Shown piece after piece: positions 31,574 to 31,832 of a stretch of DNA of 31,832 nt. This DNA is from a virus. The DNA lies in the IMG/VR virus record IMGVR_UViG_3300042392_000862, positions 1-31,832 of that record, one strand, 5' to 3'. How positions within the stretch are numbered: position 1 is the first letter of the stretch; each line of letters starts with the position of its first letter. Below the pieces are notes generated by a model. It was not told the DNA's origin. It ran no database searches and saw nothing but the letters and a program-made list of their open reading frames with translations. The position numbers and the translations under genes were made by a program.

Positions 31574-31832
31574 CACATACGAAATAAACGCTAGAAACGA
31601 AGTGATACCATATACAAGTGGAAGAAAATGCACTGACACAAGGGCATGGAGGGACGCTACGGAACTTGAATTGCAACAACAGGATCAAATCCAAAACCTA
31701 GAACGCGAACTAACCGCCGTCACCGAGCAGCGGGACAGGCTGGCGGAGGCGCTGCGGAAAATAAAGCCAAATTGCGCAATTAGAGGGAGCGTTGGTGACT
31801 ACAGGCAAGGGCAACTTGACATCATGGACATC
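31569..31832 (+). CDS. Coiled-coil hypothetical protein, cut by window end
   Basis: Open from ATG 31569 to the window end, 88 codons without stop. The middle (ELQQQDQIQNLERELTAVTEQ then RDRLAEALRKI) is a strong coiled coil, common in short phage early proteins of unknown function. ATGA overlap with the preceding gene and the repeated 25-base leader support translation. The C-terminus is missing. Confidence 0.65.
   Translation, partial: MNTYEINARNEVIPYTSGRKCTDTRAWRDATELELQQQDQIQNLERELTAVTEQRDRLAEALRKIKPNCAIRGSVGDYRQGQLDIMDI

Noticed and set aside
1-31832. Integrase, att site, tRNA gene or rRNA
   Set aside because: None was seen on either strand. Lysogeny genes, if any, must be outside the window.

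Overview
This window is an internal piece of a tailed double-stranded DNA phage or prophage. Every convincing gene is on the + strand, and neighbouring genes mostly overlap by 1-8 bases. The gene order (terminase, gpW-like joiner, portal, ClpP-type protease, capsid, connectors, tail terminator, tail tube, frameshifted chaperone, tape measure) is that of a lambda-like siphovirus with a long non-contractile tail. No integrase, repressor, tRNA or host gene is visible, so lifestyle is undecided. Most start codons lack a Shine-Dalgarno sequence and follow A/C-rich leaders ending in 'accATG' or 'cactATG'. With a primase whose front part resembles the BT4734/VirE-N family, this hints at a Bacteroidota- or Verrucomicrobiota-like host, but only weakly.

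Layout. 1-6.6 kb: zinc-ribbon protein, small and large terminase, gpW-like protein, portal, protease with scaffold-like tail, and major capsid protein, closed by a rho-independent terminator. 6.66-9.5 kb: an inserted sugar-modification cassette, made of a 726-aa protein with two glycosyltransferase domains and a methyltransferase domain, a possible tiny overlapping gene, and a second glycosyltransferase. 9.5-12.7 kb: connector, tail completion, tail terminator, tail tube, and tail chaperones with a clear -1 ribosomal frameshift signal. 12.7-19.8 kb: tape measure, tail tip proteins and fibre. 19.76-21.04 kb: lysis cassette (tiny membrane protein, holin, lipoprotein, M15-type endolysin, membrane/coiled-coil protein). 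21.2-31.8 kb: early region with small unknowns, a ssDNA-binding-like protein, a 548-bp tandem duplication that built a chimeric gene, a VRR-NUC nuclease, an AT-rich SNF2 helicase-methyltransferase fusion, a second SNF2 helicase, a primase-helicase, and the start of another small-gene operon.

How it works together. The late genes package DNA, build the head and tail, and lyse the cell. The early genes replicate and modify DNA. Two signals stand out beyond the genes. A 15-base element, TTTGACTTTCGCCAC, occurs four times, always 20-21 bases before the start codon of the first gene of a late submodule. A near-palindrome, TAGGCAATGCCTAG, sits at both edges of the early block; the right copy lies inside a near-consensus sigma70-type promoter.
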